Position numbers and translations under genes: made by a program. This document shows positions 34,597 to 47,883 of a DNA stretch of 64,000 nucleotides, in pieces. Every line of letters begins with the position of its first letter. Positions within the stretch are counted from its first letter, which is position 1. This stretch comes from Monocercomonoides exilis (Eukaryota > Preaxostyla > Oxymonadida > Polymastigidae), in NCBI GenBank assembly GCA_001643675.2, contig LSRY02000019.1, forward strand, positions 878,001-942,000, read 5' to 3'. The notes under the pieces were generated by a model. It had not been told where the DNA came from. It saw only the letters and a list, made by a program, of their open reading frames with translations, and ran no database searches.

Positions 34597-37500
34597 ATGA
34601 CAACAAATTCAAAAGATGGGAAAATTCCCATTTTAATGATGAATACAGCCTTTCAAAAATTTTGGAAGAATTACTCCTCCCATATTAATAAAATTTCATT
34701 TGAAAAGAGAGCTTTATTTTTCTTTATGAGCAGCAATTTAAAAGAAATTTCAAATTTGATGAACGAAAGTCAAAAAAATACACGAAGCGAACGAGAAGTA
34801 TGACTTATTAAATTCAGTATTTGAATAATTTTTGAATAATTCATTTGTTTTTTTGACTTTTTAATGAATAAAATGAATCCAAGAAACTAAAAATGAATAA
34901 AAATGAATCTAATGATAAGCTTCCAACTAAAAAGAAAAGAAGCCACGAATTATCTCAAAAGCAATTTTTATTTCGTCATTCAATATCAACATCGCCTTAT
35001 TGCGAACAAGGATCAACAACAAAACCTGAACTTTCAACACCTACATCAACGCCAACAAGTATACGGTCAATGCCATCAACAGAAAAACGGATTCATATTT
35101 CAAACTTTCCTATTTTTTCTCCCACTCAAACATTTTCTTCCTCTTTTCTGATTCCCCAAAGCGAAAATTCAACACCAACTTCGCAATCTGAAAAGTCTCA
35201 CACATCTTTTATTCCTTCTTCTTATTCATATAAACCATTACTTCAAAATTCAGTGAAATCATCACATTCATTAATTATTTCAAATGATCAAATATCAAAG
35301 CACAAAATAAATCAACATCTTTCATCTCTTTCAACGGAAAAGGATTCACTTTATATGCAAGAGTCACAGTCACCAACATTTTGCATAGCATCAGATAAAA
35401 TGCAATTGAAAGAACATCATTCAATGATTTCATTTTCTGAAGATAATAAAACAAAAAGAAAAGAAAATTCTACTGATAAAAATTCCGCTCTTGATGATTA
35501 TGAAATAGAAAGTTCTCTCAGCAAGCATAATAAATTCAGAGATATTCAAAAAAGTGAATCAGATTCAATAAAAGATAAAGATAAAGATATTGCGAAAAAC
35601 TCGAATTCAAATAATCGTTCAAATGAAATTCAAAACAAAAGAGAAAGCGGAGAGAAATCGCGAAAGGAAGAAAAAATAATCAAAAAAGCAGTGAAAGAAG
35701 CATTAGAAACCACTCTTCTCCACTACGTTTCCACTTCTTCAAAGCCTGATCATCTCAGAAAAAGACGAAAAACTGCTTCGCCAAAACGAATATCTCGAAA
35801 AGTGAACGACTCCAAAGCCACACAAAAGCAGAACAAGCCAAAGCAAAAACTTGAGGCAGAATTTTCTCAAAGCGAAAAGCCGAAAGCCGCTGCTGAAAAT
35901 GCTCAAAAAGCAGACTCAAAAGAATGCGATTCAAATGATATCAGTCAACTAGACAGAAGCGTGTCATTGACATCTGAACCAAAGCAGTTTCAATCAACTG
36001 CCTCGTTAAATCTAGCCAACGATTCCAGCTTCTCTCAATTGTTTTCCCATTCAAACGTTACGTTATCTAACAGCGACGCAGTCCCATCTCAAGCGCCTCT
36101 AACACAAAAGGCTTCAGACAAAGATACATCTGTTTATATACCAGTCTCTATGCACGATGATCTACATCCTTCCTCTTCAAAGCCATCTTTTTCCTCTTTT
36201 CTCTCCTCAACCGAAGAAACGTACGAACCTGTATCTTCGAAATCTCCTTCTACTTTGCCCGCCTCAATTTCAACTCCACTTTTACTTCCACCGCCTCCAC
36301 CTATTTCCTCCATGATTCAACGCACAATTGCTCATTCATTGTCAACATCTTCAAATCCAGTTTCTCCAAACACTGTTTCCACTCCAAGCTCAACTTCTTC
36401 AATTCATTCACCTTTCCGTTCATTCGCTGCAACACCAAATAGTTCTCATCTTGTTTTTCTGCCACCGCCTCCTCCAATACATCCATCTATTTATTCACTT
36501 CGCACAAATTCTTCTCCTTCTTCTTCCGCCTCTTCTGTTGCAATTGTTCCTCCTCCTTTTCCTCCTTCTGCTCCTTCTACACCTTCTGCATCCACTTCTT
36601 CCACTCCAACTTCGACTTCAATGACTCCACTGTGCCTTTCCAACATCCAGCAGAACGAACAGAAACCAGATCCTCCATTGCTTTGTGAGATAAAATCACC
36701 CACATCAAATGATATTAATGAAGAAATAGAGAAAGATAAGAACATCAAAGACAGAGAAAGAGAAAGAGAAAGAAACGATAACTCAAAAGAGAAAGAGGAC
36801 TATGCAAATGAGTTATTAAAAGATATGAGGAATGATTACAAGAATAAAGACGAAACAATTGAAAATGAAGGAAAGGAGGAGGAGAAGAAGGAGACAGAAA
36901 AAGCGAATGAAAATGAAAGAGAAAATAAAAAGGAAGATATATATAGAATCGAAGAGAAACGAGAAACAGGAGAAGAAAATAAAACTGAAAAGAAGAATGC
37001 AGAATGTGGAAAATCTCATGCTGATGAAGGCTTGATTCAAGAAAAGGCAAAACATGAGCACAAAAAAAGAAAGCACGAAAAGAAAGCAAAAGGAGCAAAG
37101 ACAAAGAAAACGACAAGCAAAAATTCCAAAGCAGGACCTTCCTCGAAGTCATTGATTATGACAAGCCCATCAAAAGTGTCTGCAGAAAGTGTGCTTTCGA
37201 ACCTTCCTGTTGAATATCTTTCGCCTCATCGTTCTGCTTCTGCTGCTTCTTCTTCTTCTTCTTCCTCTTCAAGTTCTTCTCCAGATTCATCTTTATCGGC
37301 ACAACCTGTGACATCTTCTGGAGATGTACAGAAAGTTGCTCCTCTTGTTCCTTCGTCACTGTCCTTTAAACGAGCAGCACAATCTTCTTTATCTCCAGCA
37401 CCAAATACTCCATTTCATAATTCTTCTTCTCTTGCTTCTAATTCTCCTTCTCTTTCTTCTCCACATCCTTCTTCTCCATTCTTGCAGAATTTCTCTCTGC

Positions 37501-39842
37501 CAATTAATTCATTGACAATTCCACAGATTTTGACAGAATCTGAAGAAGGCATTTTAACTTCACGAACACGATTATTCAAAGAACATGCAGTTTCTGAAGA
37601 AAAAGAAGAAAGAAATGAGCTGCAATTTGGAGAAGGCAGACTGAAATTGAATGGAACTGAAAGAAAATCAATAACTTTTGAAAATGTTCTGAATAACAAC
37701 AGCTTTGACAAAAAAGGAGATTTATCCGATTCGAAGACTTTTCAAGTGTTTTCTTCTTCTTCTCCTCAAAAAGCACTAACCACCACGACATCAACGCCAA
37801 TCTCTTCTTCTTCTCATTCTTCTTCCTCTTTTTCCTCTTCTTCCTCTTCCTCCACATTACATCAAGATATACATCATCTTCCGTTAAGTGCACTTGAATC
37901 AAGAACATCTTTTATCCCCACATATTCTCCTTCACCACGCACTCCTCTTAATTCCGTTCACAAAATGATTGCAACGCCTTCTCATAACAAAGTTGCAGCT
38001 GAAAGCTCTTTAAGAATATCTGCTCCAACTTCAACTCCATCCAATCCACATTCTCAACTTGCCTTTCCGTCTTCTCCATTTCCACAAGCATCCCAAATTC
38101 AGACGCCTGCTTCTTCTGCATCGACTACGGAATTAGCTGCACAGCCCACTTTTCCTTCGTCCACTTCGAATTCTTCTTCTTCTTCTTCTTCTTCGAGTTC
38201 TTCTTCTTCTGTTGATACTCCTACAAAAACTGATACAAATCCTGAACTTCCGCTTGCAACTGCTTCAAGTGCTCCTTCTCAAGAAAAGGCAGAAATAGTT
38301 CATCCAACTGAAAATACAAGCGTTCCTCAAGAACAGAATCAGCCAACTGTTTCGTCTGAACGTGTTTCATTTCCTGTTGAAAAATGTTCTTCGGAGCCAC
38401 CTATCATCCCTGATAGCTTAGGTGATTCTTCTTCTTCTTCTTCTTCTTCTTCTCCTTCTTCTCCTTCTTCTCCTTCTTCTCCTTCTTCTCCTTCTTCTTC
38501 ATCTCCTCCTCCTCTTGCCTCAACTAAAGAAAGTGTAACCACACAATCTTCTATTTCTTCTCCATCACTTCCTGTAAATCCACAAATTCTCCAAACACCT
38601 TCTCCTTCATTGCCTTCTCAACAGCTTGCTTCTGTTCCTTTGGAATCATCACAAACATTATCAAGTCCTCAACATCCATCTTCTGCTGATTTATCGTCTT
38701 CGTTTTCGCTTTATCCCCATTCAAACACACCTCAGCCAAAGCCAACAAAGAAAGTGACTCAACTTTCACCGTCTTCGTTTTCTTCAGCAAGATCTGGACT
38801 AATCGCTCCTTCTTCTTTTTCTCCTTCATCTCCTTCTTCTTCAGCGATAATTCCTTCAACTCATTTAGATTCCATTTCAATGATACAAAGAACAAATCTT
38901 CCTGTTGAAAATATAAGAAAGAGGATTATTAATGAGAGACAGGAAGAAATGGAAGATGAATACGATTATTACGATGAGGAAGAGGAAGAGGAGGAGGAGA
39001 TTGAAGAAATTAAAGAAGAAGAAAAGAATCAAGGAGGAGGAGAAGAAGAGGAAGAAGAATGGGAAGAGGAAGAGGAAGAAGAGCAACAAGAAGAAGAAGA
39101 CTTTCAAGTTGGTCCAAATTCAAATTTTTATTCGAAAGATGATCCATCAAAAGAAGGTTTTACAACTTCACAGCTTGATGAATATGTTGCAATAAGTGAC
39201 AAGCAGATAATCCCCAAAAGCTTCTTTGAGAACATTGAAAGGGAGAAAGAGCATCCAACTTCTTCTTCAGGCGTTTCACTCGCTAACTCTTTCCCATCAT
39301 TTAGCACACCTTCAAAATCACCAGACAGCCGTTCCAAAACCTTCTCTACACATTTGAACGCTTTCTCTTCTGATTCAATTGGCACTCCACAACGTTTTTC
39401 GCAGTCCAAAAATGTGAAGTCTCCTCCTGCTTCTCCAGAAAGAGATATGCCGCCTGAAAGAAAGCGTTCTCCAACGCCTCCTCCATTTCACAAGACTTTT
39501 TCTGATAAATTGCCTTCTTCTTCTAATAATGCGTTGTATAACTCACCAAGTGAGAATCTTTCTTCTTCTCCATCTTCGTCTCAGAATCCTTTGATGCAAA
39601 GACCAATCCCAGCAGGAAGCAGTAATCTGGCTTTATCTGTTCCTACATTTTCTGATCAAAATGAAAGGACTGAGACAGAAAAAGAAGCATCAGATACTGA
39701 AAATGAAGTTATTCACACAAATCCTCTGCTTCTTCCTCATTCTTTCCCTCCATCGCCTCCTTCTTTTTCAACTCCACCAAGCCCTGGAGTAGAAGCACTT
39801 ATCAAATTCCTGCAATCTCAAAAGGAAAGCCAAATTTTGTAA
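34597..39842 (+). CDS. Large disordered Ser/Pro/Lys/Glu-rich protein, function unknown
   Basis: Exons 34597-34797 and 34884-39842, with an 86-bp intron (GTATGA...CCAAG), join in phase 0 (SERE|KLKMNK) to give 1719 residues ending in TAA. Only the first exon looks globular: a helical segment with FQKFWKNYSSHINKISF. The rest is low complexity: basic nuclear-localisation-like clusters (LPTKKKRSH; RKRRKTASPK), long serine/proline/threonine runs, K/E-rich charged helices (around nt 36720-37130), and an acidic D/E stretch (nt 38940-39100). The last residues, GVEALIKFLQSQKES, may form a helix. Basic clusters suggest a nuclear protein, perhaps a chromatin or transcription scaffold, but no family was recognised. 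Confidence 0.75.
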
Positions 39843-40783
39843 ATCAAAACTTTTGCAAAAGAATTTTGTTTTTTGAAAGTTCCAGTCATTTTTTCGTTTG
39901 GAATCTGAATCATAAAATCGAGTTTATTTTTTTTATTTTTTTTCAACTTAAAATTTCATTAAAAATGTTGTTTCACTTGAGAAAGTAAACAACATTTCAA
40001 TTTCAAAATTTGAAAAACGATCGATTGAAAAAAGAAATTTATTTTCTTTTTTCGACACATTTCGTTTTTTTCTCCCAGTTTTATGGTTTTACTTAAAATC
40101 AAAACAAAATCAAATATGATTTATTTCAAAATAAAAAAGAATTTGCAAAATGTTAATAAAAGAAAAGCAGTAAACTTCTGCAATACATATAAAAGAAAAT
40201 TATCAATGCCATTGAACTTGTGCTATAATGTACATAACAATAGATAAGAAATGAAAGCTTAGAAATAATAAATAAAACAGTGTGACAGCATTGAAACCAT
40301 TAAAACGGTCGAGCGCTTCACAATCATTTTTGATATATCAAAAAAAAAATAAGCACAAAACAAGTTTAACAACTAGACAGTCAATTTCAACATATTCAAA
40401 ATGAAAATTTAATGTTAAATATGAAAATAAAACAATAGATTGCAAAAAGAACTTGAAAAAGGATTAAGAACAAAAAAATAAGTGATGGAAGAACTGAAAA
40501 CTGAATAAGACGGAGCGTGAATTGATAAGGAGAAAGCAACCGAATAATAAAGAAAACGAAACTTTTATATTCAGTTTTTCAAATGGAGAACTGGAATCTC
40601 TGTGAAGCAAAGTTGCTGTGAAGAAAAAATAACTGTTGTGCATTCAAATTTTGATGAATAATAAAAACAATTGTACAGGCATATTATTTACAAATAAAGA
40701 AGCTACAAAATAAAAAAACCTTAACAATACCAATTTCATTTGTACATTGAAGAAACCTATCAAAATACATTATCAATTCCTTT
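39843..40783. other. AT-rich convergent intergenic DNA
   Basis: About 0.9 kb between the 3' ends of two convergent genes. It is A/T-rich with no convincing frame, repeat or RNA. Confidence 0.5.
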
Positions 40784-43700
40784 TTATTCTTCGTCTGGTT
40801 CATTCTTTACCGAAAAGTCCACAGGCTTATATAGCTGATGCGGCACCGATTCTCTTTCATCTTCGTCGGTATTGTGATAAACCCCTTTCGTCAAATCTTC
40901 ATCAATTTTCTTCTTCCGCTTCTTCTTTTCTGCTTCTTCTGTGTTTCCATACATGATCAGCCGCATCTTCATCGAGCAAGGCAGATCTAGGCTGGTCACC
41001 ATATCGAGAAACGATACAAGCACCCCAAATATGCCCATGTACCCCATCGCCGTCGACATAATGTTCGCAAAAAACGCTGCAACAGACTGCCTCATCGAAA
41101 ACGTCGTCAAAACCACGTTCGTGTCCTGATCGAACGTCAGCTTCACTTTCATCCCAAACGCCGTGTTGAGCTCATCTTCAGACGCAGTAGTACCGAGTGT
41201 GGTGGAAGAAGAGATTATCTGATATCCCGTCGTCTTCTCCTGCTTCTCGTTCACAAACACAGACGGAATAACCTTCATGTTGAATTCTGTCATGTTTACC
41301 CCTTTGAACGGCTTGCCGTTGCCTGAGACGGCAAGCAGCTGTCTGGAAGATATGGGGTTGTCGCTGGCTTTACCGTAGTCGTGCACAATTCCAGTGTCCA
41401 GAACAGCATCAGCCAGGAAAGAGTATGCATGGCCCTTTTCGTAGTTGGTTGAAATGGATAGAACAGGCGAAGAGCCGTCAGAAGGGAAATAAAGAACAGT
41501 GGGCTTGTCTGTTTTCACTCGCACCATGCAGTTTGCCACGGGGTTGATCATCTTGCTTTTTGAGGGAGTTTGCTTGCACATAGGCACAAGAGGCGAGGCA
41601 GTCGGATTTTTCTTGTCTTTCGAGTAATCTGAGAACCATCAAATAGAAGAATAGAAAAGAAAAGAAAATTTCATAAAGGCAAAATTATAAACAATTTTGA
41701 ACAAAATAAAATGAAGAAAAAAAAAGAGAAGTTAACATGAACGTTAACAAAAATCAAAAAGTATAATTTCACAAACCAAGTTGATACATGTTAGTCAATT
41801 TTATCAAAAGCTGTGAGTTGCACTCCATCCAATCCGTCTCTACTGTTGTGTCATTCAGCCCTGTCACACATCCTCCGCAGTAATCCAACATTGTCACAGA
41901 CGTCTCGAACTGCTTCATTGAAAGCTGCTCAACATTCACCTCAGTCTCCATCGCAGCAGCGATCACAGACTTCACTTCTGTTCTGTTGTTAATCGCAAAC
42001 TCACCAACAACACTGGCAGCAGCGCCAACAGCAAAGAAGATGAAGATGATCGAGACAAAACCACCGACACGGTTCTTCCTCAGTATCTTCGGTGCAGCAT
42101 GCGTCTCTGGGTCGAAGTCCTCGTCGTGCTCAGACGAATACAAGTCGAACTTGAACATGTACACACGCACAGGACAGCACACACAGCAAATGGAAACAGC
42201 AATGCCAACCACCAGAAAGCCCACATAGCACCCGATGAGAATATACATGGCATCAATATCACGCGACTTAAACAGCTGTGGCTGGATGTCGTTCTCCTTC
42301 GTCTTTGTGGGTCGTGTCGTGTTTTCTGTGGCAGATCCAATGGGACAATAGCTTCCGTCGCTGCATTTGGTGCAATACTTCTGCCCGCTTTTGTCGTTGT
42401 ATGTTCCAGCAGCACACGCAATGCAATGATAACCAGAAGACCCGCCAACGTACTTGTTTGCTGAACCTGCATAGCAATATGTGCAGTCCCATGTCAAGCC
42501 AAACCTCCAAGAAAACGAGCCGACTGGGCAAGAGTCGCATTCAATATCCCCGTTGCTTCTTTCTTTTGTTCCTGGTGAACATACAAAATGCTCCTTTTTC
42601 AGTGTTATTTCATACAAGTCGTTTTGATACTGTTTGTCGGATGGATATGTGTTGATCATGAGATTTCCTCCAAAGACATAGAGCTTTCTGCCGAAGTACT
42701 GAACGCTTCCTCCGCAAAGATATGGCAGTTTTGTAGATCCTGTAGATCCGTTGTGCCAGGTGTGCTTCACATTCTTCAGATCCAACACATCCACCCAGTG
42801 GAAGTTGTTTGTCGCCATGTCCTCATCCACACCACCCAGCGATATGAATCCCTGGTCTCCCACAACAGTCAGACTGCCATAGCGAAATGGATGTTCTGGT
42901 AGATTCTCGTCATTTAGCACAATGGGATCTGTTATGTACACTTTGAACATAGACGGGTCTGTATTTTCGGGTTCTTTCCCTTCCTCTGCGTCGAATGAGG
43001 GTGGAATCAGAACAACATCAATTTTAGATGAAGGGTCTCGCGTTCGGGTGACTCCTCCAGCAATAACCACAACTTGGTATTCAACCCCGTCCATCCACAC
43101 ATCCTTTCTGACAGCAGCCATCTTCTCCCTCTTTTGCAGCTGAACGCGGGAGTTCTCGTTGACGGGCACTGTACCTGGAGCATTGGGATCAAACACAAGG
43201 TCCTCGAACTTGCTGCCCCCGACCTCGATTTTTGGAGAGTAGTACACATTCATCTTCCTCCACTCGTTCGTCACAAGAGAAAACCTCCAAACCTCATTCG
43301 TAACAGACCCATCTTCCAGCCTACCGCCGAAGTAGTAGATCCACTTCCCAATCACAATTCCGCATGTTCCCGAGCGAGGGGAAGGAAGAAGTGATGTTGT
43401 GGGGTAAACTCTCGACCATTCATTCAGCACAATTGAGTATTGCCACATGTCATTGCGCGACGTGAGATCGTCTATCGGACTGTCCGTCCCCAACCCGCCA
43501 AACAGGAAAAGCCGACTTGCCTGCTCAATTATCGAGAAGTCAGAGCGCGCAGGCGGGCTTCCGAGGCCTTCGTGCTTCTCCCACTCGCTTGTGGAGTAGT
43601 CGAATGAGTACAAGTCATTCAGAGGAATAGACGAACGAGGAGATGTCTCCTCTCCTTCGCCAAGCCCGCCATAGATCCACATCTTTCCCAGAACATTGAT

Positions 43701-44861
43701 TGATCCATGATGTGTTCTCGGAGGAGGCGTGTCAGGCACAACTTTCGTAACTTGCTCGATCAGTAGATTTTCATTGCTTTCAGTGCTTGCCGTTAATTGG
43801 ATCCGAAGCAAATCTCCTTGAACTTCCGATTTCCCAATGCCACCAAACACATAGCACGCGATTGGCTTTTCGGTGTTTCCACTTTGCTTAACAGCGATGA
43901 ATCCTGGTGAGCGGCGAGAATAATCAACATTTCCACCGGAAGGAAATTGATACTTTTTGACAACTGGCTTACTTGCTTCAAATTTTATTCGAAGAAGTTC
44001 ATTTACGTTCTGCCGAACACCGTTGTGAAAACTTGCGCCACCATATACAAAGAGCTCAGATTCCAGTGAACTGTAACCAACTTCGCTTCTGCATGATGTG
44101 ATGTCATCGTACACATGTTTTTTCCAACTTTTATCTCCAATATTAAATTCATAAATAACTAATTTTGAAGTTTCTTCTTCTGTCGATGGATATCCACCCA
44201 AAATATACAAATTTCCGTTCCAAAAATGTGCCGCCCCTCCATATCTAGCTGTTGGGGCGTTTAAATTCGCTGCTTGTTCCGGATCATACAATTGTTTCCA
44301 TTCACCATTTTGAGCATCGTATTCCCAGAGATCTCCATAATTGTCTATTGATCCTCTTCCCCCAAAAATGTAAAACCTTTCAGCATTTGCATTAAATGCA
44401 TGCTGCATCATTTCCCTTGAAGATGGAGCTTTATCTGACTCTTTACGTGTCCATGTACTCCGCAAATAATCAAAAATATACATATCATTGTGCTGCCCTT
44501 CTGGGCTTTCTCCTCCCCAACAAAATAGTCGCGTTTTTGTGGAAAAATGAGCGTACCATCCTCTTGCAGGATTTCCTTCCAGGCCGCAATTCTGAACCTT
44601 TTCCCATGAAGGAGATGAACTTCCAAAACTATAGCGAAATACACTTGCGATGTACCCATTTTCTTCATTAGTTCCACTTAAGCAATAAAAATATTGCCCA
44701 CTGTCATCAAGAGGCATTTCCAAAACAGCGCCTTGTCGTTTAGGAGGAGGAATTCCTGTTTTCGGTAATTTTTCTAGTGACTGGAACAGTTCTTGGGGTG
44801 CATTAATATCCAACACTGCTGTGTTTATTATAAACGAAAGCGCGAGCAATAAACGGATCAT
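40784..44861 (-). CDS. Kelch-repeat / cysteine-rich transmembrane receptor-like protein
   Basis: Exons 44861-41777 and 41628-40784 with a 148-bp intron (GTTTGT...CTCAG) encode 1309 residues. A signal peptide (MIRLLLALSFIINTAVL) is followed by two tandem Kelch beta-propellers (about residues 40-740) with repeated blades such as RFYIFGGRGS, LYILGGYPST, RLFLFGGLGT and WIYYFGGRLE. Then comes a GCC2/GCC3-like cysteine-rich module (about 760-850; CDSCPVGSF, CYAGSANK, CAAGTYNDKSG). Membrane helices lie near residues 870-892 (YILIGCYVGFLVVGI), 930-955 and ~1205-1225, and the tail is charged. This should be a surface protein with a large ectodomain for ligand or glycan binding. The start ATG was chosen because it begins the signal peptide. 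It is divergent from the gene at 45189, 327 bp away, so they may share a promoter region. Confidence 0.88.
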
Positions 44862-45188
44862 TAAAGTCAAATTCTACAATTACACATGAAGCAAAAATGA
44901 ATAAGAATTATGTATAGTTGAAAAAATAAATCCAAATAATCTTAAATAATTGAATAAATCTCATTTTTCACAAACATTTATTAAAGTGCTGCAAATGGTT
45001 ATTATGATCTTTTTTCCTCAATCCACATGAATACGGTAGTTTTTATTATAATTTTTGTTGTTGCAAATTTTCAATTAATGTTATCTCTTCGATTTTATGA
45101 CTGTTTCAAAAAAATGAAAAAATCGTTTAACGTATAATTTTAAAAATAAAATTACTGAAGTTAAAACTTATTTTCAATATTTGTATTT
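44862..45188. promoter_or_regulatory. Divergent intergenic region, probable shared promoter
   Basis: The 327 bp between two divergent start codons must contain both promoters. It is AT-rich; no core element could be recognised, so the call rests on gene orientation. Confidence 0.35.
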
Positions 45189-46657
45189 ATGAGCCAATTG
45201 CAAACGAAAGATAACGCTTTAATTAATAGCGAAGAAAATGAACCTGAAAAGCAAATATCGTTGGTGAGGAGCTTTTTCGGTTTGATTCAATTGCGATATG
45301 ACTTTAAAGTAACATTGGTGTATATGTTTATTTTTTATTCAAAGACATCTTTTCTCAGATTAAACATTTGTCTTTTGCACACCAAGAGCAGAAAATTTAT
45401 GAAATGGTTTTGTTGATGGACAGGATGGATGAAAAAGAACTAAATAAAGTCTTTTCCTTCGAAATGTATAATTATATTTATTTAAGTATAAAGGAAAGAA
45501 CAACATCGTTGGAAAATCTAATTCTGTTGTTGAAGCATCTTGGATATTATAAGATTTTGAAAAATGTTAACTCTGTTTGTTTCAGCCATTATTTAATGTG
45601 GAATAGAATTCAAGCGTTGATTGTTTGGGAAACAAATGGAGAAATGAAAAAGAACGAAAAGCTGCTGACTGATCTTTGTGAAAGCTACTTTTTCTTTTTT
45701 GAAAACAATAACATTTTCCCTGAGATCTTAAGTCAAATTTGTGTTCCATACCTTTTGAAAATTGCATTGAGAAAAGATGAAAGCAAGGAAGCACAAAAAG
45801 AAGTTGAAATGGCTTTATTAGCTTTGAGCAACGCTGGATGGGATGTGGTGTGTGCTATGAATTATTTTTTGAATTCATTCAGTTTCCCCTTTCGTCATTG
45901 GAAATAGAGTGTGAAAACAGAATGCGATATCGATGAACTGGTGGAAATAATCAAATATAATTGCAAACACCGCAATCTGACGTATCTTGCTAATCAGTCA
46001 GCTTGGAGCCTTTATGTTTACATGCTGAATAATGGTAGAGACGTGACTGTATCGTTTGAAAGCGAGAAATGCTTGACAAAAGAAATAATAAATGAATTGG
46101 AAGAGCTTGAAAAATGTGTGGATTGGAGGCAAAGTGAAAAGAAAACCAAACAAACAAAAGAAGCAATAGTCCTCATTCGCTGGGCTGAAACAATTGAAAG
46201 ATACTTTCAATTGGAAGAATTGAGAGGAAAAGAATACGTTGAATTGGCTGACTGCATCACACGAATATGTAAAAAAGCAAAAGAAAACCAAAGCGAAATA
46301 TACTTAGCATTCATAAGAGTGTTTGAAGCGATAATAGCAAAGCAGTCATTAGCTTTTGCATATGACATAATAAAGAGAGAAGCAGCTGATATTGTTTTGG
46401 AGGAGCTAATGAGAAATATCTTCGAAGAGAAATTAACAAACAGTAGCCTATTTTTCATTGAAAAGCTTGTTAGAAAATTGAAAGGAAAGAAAGATAAAGA
46501 AATAGTTGAACTGTTCAAATCAATTAAAAGAGAGCTATTCACAAATTTGGAAGAGGAAGGTTATGAGGATTTTATTGTGAGCTTATATGGTCTATTTTTT
46601 GATTATAAGTACATGCATATGTCAAAGGTCCTCAGTGCTTATTTTATTTATTGTTAG
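45189..46657 (+). CDS. Helical protein of unknown function, three exons
   Basis: Exons 45189-45308, 45359-45847 and 45908-46657 encode 452 residues. The introns are 50 bp (GTAACA...CTCAG) and 60 bp (GTGTGT...AAATAG). The second intron is a multiple of three and ends in an in-frame TAG; without splicing it the gene would look broken, while splicing gives ALSNAGWDV|SVKTECDID in frame. The protein is almost all alpha-helical, with a TPR/HEAT-like feel (LLKIALRKDESKEAQKEVE; YLANQSAWSLY), and has no membrane segment. From memory it resembles a multigene family in Monocercomonoides with similar segments (LTRLAYQSAW-type, EEGYED-type), but I could not check this. Function unknown. Confidence 0.75.
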
Positions 46658-47028
46658 TCCTTTTCCTGACATTATTTCATTTAAATGAAATTGAAGTAAG
46701 GTTGAAAAAAACGTTGAAGTATTTTTATCGTGCTTTTTTTTTTCATTGAAGCTTCACACAAAACAGCACGTTTCATATATATTCACTACACATCTGAAAG
46801 TTAGAAATCTTGAGGATATATCCATCTTGATAAAAAAATACTTATCCCATAATTTATTTTTGTTGATATTTTCAAGCTCATTTTCTTTTAATAAAAGTTG
46901 TGGCGAGCACTGGTCCATCAAAGTTTGCATGCATTTATATGTATTTCTAAAAATCTAAAATTTATTCCTTTCTTTTCGCAAGTTGCATTTATATCATTTA
47001 ATTTATTGAATAGCTTTGTTTCCCCTTT
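46658..47028. other. Short AT-rich spacer
   Basis: Spacer between two same-strand genes. Nothing recognised. Confidence 0.5.
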
Positions 47029-47883
47029 ATGACTTTGTTTGATCCGAAGAAAATCGATCCAAAGCAGCCTCTCATAATTCTTCCAATAGATGAGTCATTC
47101 AAAACTTTTGCTGAACTTCTTACAGACGACAAGCAATCATTTCAACATTTTGGCTCGACAATTTTACAGCAAAAAGTGAAAACTGATATACAAGTTAAGA
47201 AACGTAAGAAAAAGAAAGCAGAAAAGTTGAATTCTTTTATTGATATTTCAGATACATCTTCAGAAAGCGATTTTCTTGAAAAAGAAGAATCATTGGATAA
47301 ACAAAGCTCTATCCCTTTGCATAGCGAAAAGCTGGCAACTTCTTCGATTCAACGAGAATCAAAATGCAAAAATGGTTTGTAAATCTACAATATTCACTAT
47401 TTATTGTTTTTTTTAAAAAATCATGAAGAAAAAATAGACAATAATCTTATTAAAAGAAAGCGCAAAAGAATAAAAAAAAGCTCAAATAGAATGAAAAAAG
47501 ACAGAAGCATTTCAAATTCTTCTTTATCTTCGTTAAGTTCAACTTCAATATCTTCGACAACAAGCGTTAAAAATGATTCTGAAAAGTATTCAGAATCCGA
47601 AAAATCAAATAACTCGATGAAGATTAGAAAACATAAAACAGATTTTGCATTAGGACACAAACAACGCACAACAAGTCGCCATCGCCATCGAAGCAAAAGG
47701 TTGTTCAATCGAAAAATTCCATTATTTCACTCTCTGACAGATGAAGCAAAGCCAGATATGAATCCAAATATTGAAGAAAACGAAGCAATCAAGAAGAAAT
47801 TCGAGCTATTTAATGAAATTGATTTATCCAAATGCCCAACAACAGAAAATTTTGTATTTCCCAAACTGTTGTATTTCGAATGA
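47029..47883 (+). CDS. Small basic, probably nuclear protein
   Basis: Exons 47029-47374 and 47429-47883 with a 54-bp intron (GTTTGT...TGAAG) encode 266 residues. The first ~45 residues look conserved (DPKQPLIILPIDESFKTF). The rest is charged: KKRKKKKAEKL, an acidic patch, then KRKRKRIKK and HRHRSKR clusters between serine runs, and a C-terminal hydrophobic/acidic segment (FELFNEIDLSK...FPKLLYFE). The lysine/arginine clusters act as nuclear-localisation signals in many proteins, so a nuclear role is likely. No family was recognised. Confidence 0.65.

Noticed and set aside
45567-45586. A 20-base GT-AG intron (GTTAACT...TTTCAG) in the 452-aa gene
   Set aside because: Removing it would shift the frame, and the unspliced reading continues openly.
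46746-46958. 70-codon plus-strand frame
   Set aside because: No ATG-linked splice partner, no family match and AT-rich composition typical of spacer.
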